Shown here piece after piece: positions 54,899-64,000 of a DNA stretch of 64,000 nucleotides. The stretch is taken from positions 1 through 64,000 of the forward strand of contig JAHLKH010000135.1 of assembly GCA_025526915.1 (NCBI GenBank), in the 5' to 3' direction. Source of the stretch: Entophlyctis helioformis. Taxonomy: Eukaryota > Chytridiomycota > Chytridiomycetes > Chytridiales > Chytriomycetaceae. The notes below the pieces were generated by a model. The model ran no database searches. It was not told the DNA's origin and was given only the letters and a program-made list of their open reading frames with translations. Position 1 is the stretch's first letter; every line of letters starts with the position of its first letter. The translations under genes were made by a program, and so were the position numbers.

Positions 54899-57800
54899 CT
54901 ACCATGCCTCGTGGAGCAGCATCACGTTCTTTTTCTTGACCGACTGCGACGCGTTGAGCTGGCCGCTGTACGCGTGCACAGACGGCGGTGCACCAGACGG
55001 CCCACCACCACCATTGCCACCGCCACCATTGCCACCACCACCGTTACCACTGCCACCGGCTGCCACCGAATGCACCGAACCGGCCGGCATGGCACCAAGC
55101 TTGCGCACGCGCAGACTGCCGCTGCCACTCCCGACCATACTGCCACTCCCACCCGCACCGACACCACCAACACTACCAACACCACCGGCACTACCGACGC
55201 CAACAACCGACCGCGAGAGACCGGCCGCGCCGAGCGTGCCCAGCCCACCGCCATGGTACACCGTGTACGCGTCGACACCTCCACCTCCACCTCCACCCAT
55301 ACCCATACCCACGCCAACACCCATGCTCACGCCCACACTCGACGTGACAAGCGACCCGCGTCGACTGCCGGGCGGCTGGCCGTCGGCGAACCGCAGCCCG
55401 CCGTACGACGACACGGACGACGGCATGGTGCGGCGGATGCCCAGCGCGGTGCCCGTTGCACCCGTGATGGCACCCGTGGCGCCGGACACGCTCGTGATGG
55501 ACGCGCGGCGGTCGGCCGGGAGGATGCTGCCGGACACGGCGGGCGACACGCGCGAAGGCGAGAGGTTGGATGCCGTCGACGACGGCGCGGGCGATGACGA
55601 GGGGGAGATGGATTTGGCGGCCGAGGCGGCGGCGGCGGCGGCGGCGGCGGGGGAGGGGGAGCTGGTCGGATCGGCTGGGTCTGTCGACTGCGCTTGTGGC
55701 TGTGGTTGTGGTTGGCCGCGCGTGTGGGGCTGGGGCTGGGGCTGGGCATGCGGGCGTGACGGCATCGAGAGCGACGGATCAAACAGCGGGCCGCGTGGTG
55801 CGGTCGGGGACGCGCTGCCGGACAGGGCGGGCGAAGCGGTCTGGGCGAGGGCAACGGCCTGAGTGTGGGCTTGGGCGTGGGCGTGCGAGAAGGACGCGGC
55901 GAGCGCGTCGGCACCGCTCGGTCGTCGCGATCCGGCAGCCGTGTAAGTGCGTGGGGAGGTCGGCGCTTCGACAAACACCGAGGAAGCCGAGTCGGTTCCC
56001 AGGGGAGCGGGGCCGCGGAGAGCACCGGTCGGGGCCGAGGTGCCGCTGGCCGTCGATGGCTGCGACACCGCAGAGGCGGGCGTGCTCTGTGCCGGCACGG
56101 GCGATGGAGCCGCGCTGTGGTGGTGCGCGTGGTGGTACGCCATAAACGACGAGCCCGTGGTCGATGTCGACAGCCGGCGGTTGTACGCGCGTCGGTACGC
56201 GGACGACGCGGCCGGCTGGCTCGGCGGCACGAGGCCGGTCGCGGACGTCGGGTCCGTGTCGCTGCCCTCGTCGCGCCGCTCGTCGTCCTCCTGGCTGCGC
56301 TTGTCGCTGCCACCGCCGCCGCTCCCCGCGTCGCCATCGCCGTCCTCCTCTTCCTCGACAATCCCGCCATGGGCTACACCGGCCTGCGGCTCCTTGTCCA
56401 GCGGTGCACCACCAGCGTCCGCGAGATCGCCCGAGATGTCGTTGCTGCCGCCGCCGTTGGCCCGATCTGCCAGAGCCGCCGCCGCGACCGCCGCGACCGC
56501 CGCCGCCATCGCGCCACGCTCGCGGCTCATGCTCATGCTGAGACTCATCCGAAGCGACCGCCTCATGCTCGATATCGACATCCCGCGTATGCCTGAGCCA
56601 CCACCACCACCACCGCTTGACTCGTCAGGCAGCTGCGACACGCTCGATCCCATCGACCCGGGCAGCCCAAACCCAAACAGACTCGAGCGTTTGCGGCCGC
56701 CCGTGCCAATCGAGTGCGACAGCCGGTGTCCCTGTGCCGCGTAGTAGCTGCGTCCCCACTCCTCGATCTGCGACGACGTGGAAATACGCCGTCGGCCTCC
56801 CGCGTTGCCGCTTCCGCCCAGCATCGCCACAGACGCGATCGACCCGGCGCGTCGCGTACGTTCCATCTCGCCTGCTGGTGCTGCACCCGACATGCTTGGA
56901 CTGCCTGAACCGCCCGACGCGCCCGACGCGGCTGGTACGCCCTGCAGCAGCGTCGACAGGCCTGCCGACACCGTCGTGCTCAACGCCGGCATCTCGTATT
57001 GCGGTGCATACCCTGCCGCTGACGCTGCAGCCATGGATTCGCGCGCGTTCCCGGCGCTCACGGATGTGGTTGACATGTTGACGCTGGTCGACGGGTGCAG
57101 GGCATGGAACGACGTACTGGACGCATGCGCAGGCACTCCGCTCCCACCGCCGCCACCGCCGCCATCGAGGGTCTGAGACGGCTGTCCCGCCGCTGTGGTG
57201 TATGGGCCGTAGCCGCCGTACCGCCGTACCCGCCATAGCCGTGAGCAGGTGGATGGTGCTGGGCATGCAGGGTCTGCAGGGAGATGCGGCGGAGGGACTG
57301 CGATGCCGAGGCGGACGGCGGCATGTAAAACGCGTGGTCGGCGTTGTTGGCCGTGTTGGTCGTGTTGGCGTTGGTGGTGCCGCTGGACGCTGAGCGGTAC
57401 GACGACGAGATGTCGGCGCTCTGGCGGTGGCGGTAGTGGTACGGGTGCTGCGTGACTTGCTGCAGCACTTGCTGGTGCTGGTTGGCGGTCATGTGGTCGT
57501 CGCGGTCGCAGTCGCGGTCGTCGCGGTCGCGGTTGTGGCGGGCGATGCGGATGGAGGCGCGATGGGCCGGATGGCGGGCGACGATGGGCGGTGGGGCGGT
57601 GCACGCGGCGAGCCCTGCTGGCCCTGCAGCGAGCCGGACGCGGACAGCACGGCGGACGGCGACGGCGAGATGGACTGCTGGCGCGCGTGGGCGTGGGCGA
57701 GGTGCGACTGCAGGAGCGGCGTGCTGGGCGGTGTGCCGGGCTGCGCGTAGTACACCGACTGCAGCGAACCCGTCACGCCTGGTCCGGCATGGCCCGGCAG

Positions 57801-59028
57801 CCGCCGCCTACTGTCAGCCTGCGGCGATCCCTGTCCCGGCCGCAGCCCCTGACTCTGGTTCGGGCTCCGCGACGGCCCTGCGGCTGCGGCTGCAGCTTCT
57901 GCCGCCACTGCTGCCACTGGGACTTTTGCTGTGCACGCTGCGAAGGCGACGCGCTCTCGCCATCGTCGCGCTTCTCATGTGCACCGCCGCCTGCTGCCAC
58001 GACAACATGCTGCGAGCCCAGCGCACGGCTCGCGCTCATCGACGAGGTGGATTCGGCCAGACTGCTCGACTTGGAGATGCCCTTGCCTGCTTTGCCCAGG
58101 CCGGGCCCGCTTGCCAGATGTGCCTGCATCTGCGTCAGGTACTGCTGCATTTCCTGCGACTCGAGGACCTGGCCACTGGCTGCCTGTTGCTGTACCTGTG
58201 TCTGCTGCTGTGCTTGCGCCTGATGTACACCGGCCACTGCTGCAAGACTCGATACACCATACACGCTGCGCGATCGTGGCCGACTGATACCGCCGCTGCC
58301 GCTGCCAGCACGTCTCTCAGCACTGCCAATGGCCGCAAGTCTCTCGTCAGCCCGTGGCACGTCGTCCTGCGCCAACAGATCCTGCGACTTGGCGCGTCCT
58401 TTGCGCGCGGCCGTGCGCGGGAGAAGCGATCGGCTCAGCTGCCCCTCGCCCGAATCTTCCGGCTCGAGATCCTCTTCCAGGGTGTGCATGACCGCACCGC
58501 CGCTTGACTCTTCGCCCCGAGCCCAAACGCGCCAGGCGAGTAATAGAACTGGCCGCCGTACTGTTGGCCGAAATCGCCGGCTGCTGTCCCCGTCCCCGTT
58601 GCTGCTGCTGCTGCTGCTGCTGCTGTTGATGGTGGCGGCAATGTGGGGTTGCCGAGCGCGTCCGTGGGCTGTGCGGAAAACAGCGACCCGGCACTCGGCG
58701 CGCGTTGCGGCATTGGTATGGTGGCTCCTCCTCCTCCTACTCCCCCTCCCATACGCGACGGCGAGATCGAGGGCAGTCGGCCATGTCGTGCATGCGGTAG
58801 ACCAGGCGATCCCTGCCCACCACCGGGCTGCGCCGACCCAGCGACACGGGACTCGTCATCACGGGTGCCTGCATCGGCAACACAGGGTCCGGCCGACTCG
58901 TCAGCACACGGTACCCGTACCGGTCGTCCAGCGGCCTGATGCTCGGATCGTTGCTCTTGGGATCAAGCCGCACAAGCACAATCGGCCCATCCGGTAGATC
59001 GTCATCGTCATCATCATCATCGTCGTCA
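54899..59028 (-). CDS. very long low-complexity tail, probably the C-terminus of the upstream 7TM receptor; several frame shifts
   Basis: Reading on the minus strand from 59043 to the stop at 54899 gives a continuous trail of coding-like Ser/Ala/Gly/Pro/Gln-rich sequence that changes frame several times. Landmarks are a run of eleven Asp with LPDGPIVLVRLDPKSNDPSI (about 59030-58950), LGRRSPVVGRDRLVYRMHDM, MHTLEEDLEPEDSGEGQLSR, a Gln-rich coiled segment, HGYGGYGG, and the end SQSVKKKNVMLLHEAW. The shifts lie near 59043, 58775, 58520, 57880, 57540 and 57215, most in short G or C runs. Each can be repaired by one base, though some could hide small introns. No catalytic domain is seen. It may instead be a separate gene or a decaying one. 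Confidence 0.55.
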
Positions 59029-62000
59029 TCATGATCGCCGTGTCTTGCTTTTCCCGCCGCCGCCACCAGTATACCGCGGTTGCGGCAGCTTGGATGCACT
59101 GGTGTTCCGAGACCCACCACCACCACCACCACCGCCGCCGATACTTGTGATGGAAAACGCGGTGCCACGCCGGCCGGCCATGAAGCCCGTGGAGGGACCG
59201 GGAGCCACCGGACCCGACACAAACGCGCCGGCCATGGCACCGACAAAGACGCTGAACGGCGAGCCGGCCGGTGTGGGTGCCGGCGTGGGTACCGGTGTAG
59301 GTGCCGCAGCCAACGGCCCTGCAATCGATCCGCCGCTCATGGCTTTCGGGTCAGCCGCCGACGCGACACTCGCACGCCGCAGCGGGACACGCAGCCGGTG
59401 TCTTTCGCTCAACGGCGACACGCCGCTCACACCGCCGCCGCCAATCTGCGAGGCTGTCGGTGTGGTCAGCGGCACACCGCCATCGCCCATGCCGTTACCG
59501 CCGGCACCCTTTTCGCCATCGACCTCCTCGGCCTGCGTTTGCTCCGGCGCGCCGTCGCCCGGCGTCTGGTGCCCGGCCTCACAGCTCGACACGCCCGGAT
59601 CGATCGGGTCCATGAGGAACGTCGACACGGCCCAGTACATGAACCATTGCCAGCGGGTGAAGCGCGGCCGCATCGTCATGATGGACGCTCGTCTTGCCGC
59701 ATGGTCGTGGAAATTGTTGTAGTGCTGTGTGCGCGCAGCGTCGGCATCGGCATCGGCAACTGCACCAGCATGAGCATGAGCATCGGTGTTGGCGGCAGGG
59801 TCGCCGGGTGGCGGCTCGGGTGGTGCAGTGTAGACCATCTGGTCCGTGTCGCGTTGCGTGTCGTGCTGCGTGTCTGCCGCTGCGGCTGCAGCTGCATCGC
59901 TGGTGCTGACGGCACCAGTGTGCGTGTGGGCAGCCGTGCCCATGTAGACCGCCGCGTCCGTACCAGCGGGCGGTGCGGGGATATACGGCTGCACCTGCGG
60001 ACGCGACAAGCGGCGGCCAGGTGGCGGCAGTGTCTTGGCGACCGCGACCTCCTGGATATCAACGCGCACGTCCAGTTCCGTGTCGGTGTCGCCCCACACG
60101 CCTGGAGCCGGCGCGGCTGTCGGGGGCAGTGGTGCACGCAGCGGCACGATGCCCGCGGGCCGCGGATGCGACGGGTCAATGACCTGCACGTGTTTGGCGG
60201 GCGGCTTGCCTTGCGATGGGCGGCCGATGAGATGCATGCTGCTTTCGCTGCCGTCCACCGCTGCACTGGTGGGCGACGGCAGACGCGTCGAGTCAGACGC
60301 AGAGGGCCGTTGCGGCTTGTGCATCTCGAGCGACGTGGCAATGGCGAGCGAGTGCCGCCGGCTTGGGGTCGGCGCGTCTGGCTTGGCTATCCGCTGCACG
60401 GACGGTGACGACGGTTGCGGCTGTTGATGCTGGATGAGATGCTGTTGTTGCTGCTGTTGATGTTGCTGGTCGGTGCTGGCAAACGGATTCGTTCCGACCA
60501 TCGATTCTTGCTGCTGGGTCGGATCGTCGTCGCCGTAGTCGCCAGAGGCCCGGCCGCCATCCGACGCCGATTCGTCCATTTCCTCCAGATCGTGCAGTCT
60601 CTGCGGCGGTGGCGGCAACACTGCCATCAACGGCACTTGCTGCTGCTGCTGAAACGACGGACCCGTCGCGCTGTCGGACAAGTATCCAGCACTGTAGAAC
60701 GCGGAAGCATGTTGGTGGGGCGGACCGCCACCGAGCGCCATCACTTGAACGCCTTCAGAGTTGATGACACTGCCGCCTGTGCCCAGTGGCGCATACTCGC
60801 CGCGCTGCCTGCCCATGCCGCCATCCAGACCATCATCCGCATCGCTCTGATGATCCACGTCTGGACTCCCGATGCCGTTGTTGGCGTCGTTTCCGTTGCC
60901 GTAGTCGGCATCGCCAAGAGCACCGTAATGCGCATTGTACTCTTCTTCCAGCTGCGCCGCCATGACGCGGTGGCCGTACAGCTTCTCTTCCAGCTCCAGC
61001 ACGTACTTGTCAATGAGGTACTGCCGCACATCTTCAAGCACAATCGCCATGGCCGGATCGTAAAAGAACACAATCGCGTGCAGCAGTCCCTGGTCACATG
61101 GTGATACGTCAGTGTGTGCGTGACTGCCGCGGTGACGATGGGGAGTAGCGCGTTTGTACCTGGCTGGCCTCGAACATGCGGCCCATGCCTCGCACATGTC
61201 CGGCGTCACGTATGGCATACGCTGTAAACGCCACGGCCTGGGACAGAAACGGCACCAGCGAGTAACTGTCCGATGACTGTCAGCGCACTGCCCGCGTTTG
61301 CCTGCGCGTGCTCGACAAGAGGGATCAGGCTGCTCACCAGGACAGCCGCAGGATCGTGCGTCGCAGCTGCACAAACAGCTTGACACGCCGCGACGGCATC
61401 TGCCTCCTTGATATTTGCTTGTGCATCTCGCTCCACAGCACGTAGGTGGCAATGATGGATGCAAACACTGTGATGGCGACCCATCCATACCACACCAGCC
61501 TGTCCGCCAAACAGCGCATGCGCAGTCAGTCCAACCCGCATACACGCACGCATACGCATGTACACCTCCAGCCATCACTCGTCTTACAGGATCTCGAGCT
61601 GCCGTCGTGTCGTGGTCCAGTCACTTGGAAACATGTATCCGCAGCCCTCGCCACCAGTCCCCAGATGCCCTGTCCAGCTGTCAGTCTGCCTCTCTTCACC
61701 AATCTCTCACTCAGACACACATACACTCGCACAGACCGTACCTTGACCCACTTGCGAAGCCGCCAACCCAAGCGGCACGGCCAAGGACACAATATAGTAC
61801 CATTTCTCACACCACAGCGTGTTCTGGAGCCGCAACAGAAACACAATGTGGAGGTTGACCGCGACCATGGTGGCCAGCATCATCTAAGCCATGTATGCGT
61901 TTCCATGCTCATGTCAGTACGCCGGAAAGCGAGGATGTTGGTTGGATGTGGGCAGACAAGCAGACAAGCAGATGTGGGCAGACAAGCAGACAGAAAGGCG

Positions 62001-62497
62001 GATGCGCGGGTGGGCTTACAGACGCAAGCCCGGCAACCAGGTGGAGGAACATGGACCCTGCGCAGACACGGCTTTGGTCAGTGTACAGCTCGACCACGAA
62101 GATATTGGAGATGCTGTAAAACAGGTCGGCGGTCGAGATGGCGACCGCGAGTCGCAGCGTGACACGGTTGGCTCTGTGTGTGTATATATGTGATGATTCG
62201 TGCGTGGCCGTCACCCGGCCGTCACCCATGTTCAACGCCAAACAGCGCGTGCAGGTCAGTAAGAGTATGTAGACGGGCAGCAGCAGGGCGAGTCGAACGA
62301 CTGGATGGCTGGCTGGCTGGCTGACCGGATGCGTTTGGAGGGCAGGAGGCGACGTACATGACGGGCAGGTTGTGCCGGAGGAGCAGGTAGATGAAGATAA
62401 CGACGAGCGAGAGAAAGGCCGAGACGCCGTTGAGGATGTCAGATGCGAGGATGTACGCACGGGCAGTGGCCGCGTCGAGGGTCGATGGCAGCGTCAT
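59029..62497 (-). CDS. seven-transmembrane (GPCR-like) receptor with long cytosolic tail
   Basis: ATG 62497 starts MTLPSTLDAATARAYILASD followed by TM1 (SAFLSLVVIFIYLLL). Later exons give TM2 (RVTLRLAVAISTADLFYSIS), TM3 (LHLVAGLASV, then MMLATMVAVNLHIVFLLRL), TM4 (WYYIVSLAVPLGWRL), TM5 (VWYGWVAITVFASIIATYVL), TM6 (VPFLSQAVAFTAYAIRD) and TM7 (LLHAIVFFYDPAMAIVLEDV), seven in all. The NLHIVF motif of TM3 and the TM7 end are typical of fungal Git3/cAMP-receptor-like GPCRs; ligand unknown. After TM7 come LIDKYVLELEEKL and ~600 disordered residues, with a conserved-looking RFTRWQWFMYWAVSTFLMDP at about 59670. The frame closes at 59029, but sequence beyond it probably continues the same protein. Introns are short (about 80-200 bp) and inferred from splice signals. 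Confidence 0.72.
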
Positions 62498-62892
62498 GGT
62501 ATCCGCGGTCGCCGGCTGGGTATGCCAATGCGTCTCTTGAGCTGAACGGTGCTGGCGGTGCGAGCGGCGTTGCTTGACTGCAGCCAACAGGTCCGTGTGC
62601 GAGGGCGAGGCTTGCGGCTGGCAGAGTCCGGCCCGGTGTGAGTTGTTCAGTATCGGTTGTTTGTGGAAGTTATGGAAGATATGCTCGAAGCGCTCCGACG
62701 CGAGGACGGACGCGCACACCGACGCGACAATGATTCCCTTCACAGCCAACAAGCAGGGTGTCATTTGGGCCAAGGCTGATGATGTCACACAATGTTCATT
62801 GGGATGGATGGATGGATGGATGGTAGACACACGACGATGGACGGATGGATGGACGGATGGATGGATGGGAATCATGCTCGGCTGTCGCTCGA
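62498..62892. repeat. spacer with (GATG)n arrays
   Basis: This region is upstream of the receptor and downstream of the DM9 gene, both on minus. (GATG)n tracts lie at about 62804-62823 and 62838-62870. No coding signal is seen apart from random open frames. Confidence 0.5.
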
Positions 62893-64000
62893 TCAGGCAA
62901 AGCACAGCACGCGGTAGGCGTTCTTGGAGTACTCGCGGCCGCCGTAGCCAATGTGCGCCTCGTTGCCAATGGTGACCTTGCCGACCTGCACGCTGCCCTC
63001 GTGCTGCGTCTGCGCAATGAAGATGGCGTCGCGGTTGTGCTCGTGGCCGGCCTCGATGAGCTGGCCCGGGATGGCCTTGGCGTTGAAGTGGCCCGAGATG
63101 TCGACCCAGCGCACGGCGTTGGGGTTGCCGACAAGCACCTCGTACATGGGGTAGCCCGAGTACTCCTTGCCGCCGTACGAGAGCGAGGCGCCGTTCCAGC
63201 CAGGCACCATCTTGCCGACCTGCAGCGAGTTCTCGTGCCACGTGCGGATGGCGTAGATGGGCTTGCCGTCGCGCTCAGAGCCGGCGGGGATGGCGTTCTG
63301 CGGGATCTGGCCCTTCTGGGCAAGGACCTGCGATGGAGGGAGCGAGCGAAGAAGGGCCGTGTCAGCAACAGAAGCACAGAAGCACAGACACGCGGGGCAG
63401 ACAGATACACAGACAGCGCGACACGCACCCAGTGCACGGCGGGCATGGGCTGGCCGGCACGGAGAGCGTTCTGGTAGGCATCGAAGCGGCGGCGGGCGTC
63501 CTGCTCCCAGTTCTGCTGCGTCCAGTTGGCCTCGTCGACGTGGTCCTTGTGGTCGCCGTGCGACGTCACGCCGTAGGCAACGGCGCCAGCAAGGCCGGCC
63601 GCGCCGAGGAGACCGCCAGCAAGCATGCCGCCGACCTGCGATGCCGATTGGGTTGGGTTGGATGGGTTGGGTTGGATGGGTTGGATTGCATTGGTTGGTG
63701 CACGTTGCATTGGTGAGCATGTGAGTCACAGATCTGGCAGATCTGGCTTGGCGGAGCAAGCGACAGGCGACAGGCGACAGGCGGCACTCACAGCCAGCGG
63801 AGAGAAGCCAGTGTCCTCCTGCTTGGGAGGCTGCGACTGCGGAGGAGCGTAGGCGGGCACCTGGGCAGGCTGCTGGGCATAGCCAGGCTGCTGCTGCTGG
63901 TGCTGGTGTTGGCCGTACGAGTTGTTGTTGTTGTGGCCGTACGACTGCTGCTCGTACGACTGCTGGCCGTAAGACTGCTGCTGCTGCTGGCCGTACGAGC
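62893..64000 (-). CDS. DM9-repeat protein (DUF3421) with Gln/Tyr-rich N-terminus, 5' end off the window
   Basis: Exons 64000-63792 (open at the edge), 63635-63429 and 63327-62893. The N-terminal part is SYGQQQQ-type Gln/Tyr/Gly/Pro-rich, ending SQPPKQEDTGFSPLA. The second exon adds a glycine-zipper-like hydrophobic stretch (GGMLAGGLLGAAGLAGAVAY) and a charged helical segment. The last exon carries two DM9 repeats: GKPIYAIRTWHENSLQVGKM with SLSYGGKEYSGYPMYEVLVG, and DAIFIAQTQHEGSVQVGKVT with AHIGYGGREYSKNAYRVLCF. DM9 modules bind mannose-type glycans in some invertebrate lectins. The role here is unknown. The Gly zipper suggests membrane association. The intron junctions (HW|VLAQ and LA|VGGM) are phase 0 with good consensus. 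Confidence 0.88.
   Translation of the reverse strand, partial: LVRPAAAAVLRPAVVRAAVVRPQQQQLVRPTPAPAAAAWLCPAACPGARLRSSAVAASQAGGHWLLSAGCECRLSPVACRLLRQARSARSVTHMLTNATCTNQCNPTHPTQPIQPNPIGIAGRRHACWRSPRRGRPCWRRCLRRDVARRPQGPRRRGQLDAAELGAGRPPPLRCLPERSPCRPAHARRALGACRAVCVSVCPACLCFCASVADTALLRSLPPSQVLAQKGQIPQNAIPAGSERDGKPIYAIRTWHENSLQVGKMVPGWNGASLSYGGKEYSGYPMYEVLVGNPNAVRWVDISGHFNAKAIPGQLIEAGHEHNRDAIFIAQTQHEGSVQVGKVTIGNEAHIGYGGREYSKNAYRVLCFA

Noticed and set aside
1..64000. Search for rRNA and tRNA genes
   Set aside because: I saw no rRNA-like block and no convincing cloverleaf with box A/B motifs by eye. A dedicated covariance-model scan was not possible here.

Overview
The window is nuclear DNA from a GC-rich, intron-containing fungus, most likely a zoosporic (chytrid-type) lineage. 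The fungal signs are short introns of roughly 50-250 bp, an Atg18 PROPPIN, a Sec14-type protein, an AcrB-like membrane/coiled-coil protein and a fungal-style seven-helix receptor. Two genes point away from the yeasts and moulds. One is an IQUB homologue, which in animals and algae belongs to the ciliary axoneme. The other is an animal-type (IIC, Na,K/H,K-like) P-type ATPase. A slicer-type Argonaute is also present. The species assignment is inference.

Layout. The left end (1-3632, minus) holds the start of a gag-like retroelement frame running off the edge and a divergent, multi-exon XPG/FEN1-like nuclease. Then come a secreted/type I membrane protein (4060-5379, +), an unrecognised ORF (5507-6214, +), an OPT oligopeptide transporter (6822-9284, -), a PAP2 lipid phosphatase (10835-11963, +), an AcrB-like protein (12072-16521, -), MsrA (16673-17588, -), a tiny ORF (17913-18029, +) and an HSL-type esterase (18341-20415, +). 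A 2,080-aa FHA protein follows (20555-27061, -), then a TPR/metallo-beta-lactamase fusion (27169-29055, -), a CRAL-TRIO/Sec14 protein (29382-30717, +), IQUB (30813-33960, -), Atg18 (34037-36198, +), COQ3 (36555-37772, -), a mitochondrial PPR protein (37812-40104, +), phosphatase PP5 (40162-42438, +), Naa40 (42696-43616, -), the IIC ATPase (43899-48371, -), complex I subunit NDUFV1 (48840-50578, +), Argonaute (51234-54683, +), a 7TM receptor with a very long low-complexity tail (54899-62497, -) and a DM9-domain protein leaving the right edge.

Many neighbours are divergently paired over very short spacers (39 bp for COQ3/PPR, 76 bp for IQUB/Atg18), and adjacent convergent genes end about 95-140 bp apart. 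The genes are mostly housekeeping: mitochondrial respiration and quinone synthesis, lipid handling, autophagy, redox repair and signalling. There is no operon-like pathway. Recurrent promoter signals are CCAAT boxes and CACGTG E-boxes, including a duplicated module with two inverted CCAAT boxes 35 bp apart.

Exon borders were chosen by reading splice signals together with family alignments held in memory, and they are predictions. At least four otherwise convincing coding frames are broken by single-base shifts. This looks more like residual assembly indels than true decay, but I cannot prove it from the sequence alone.
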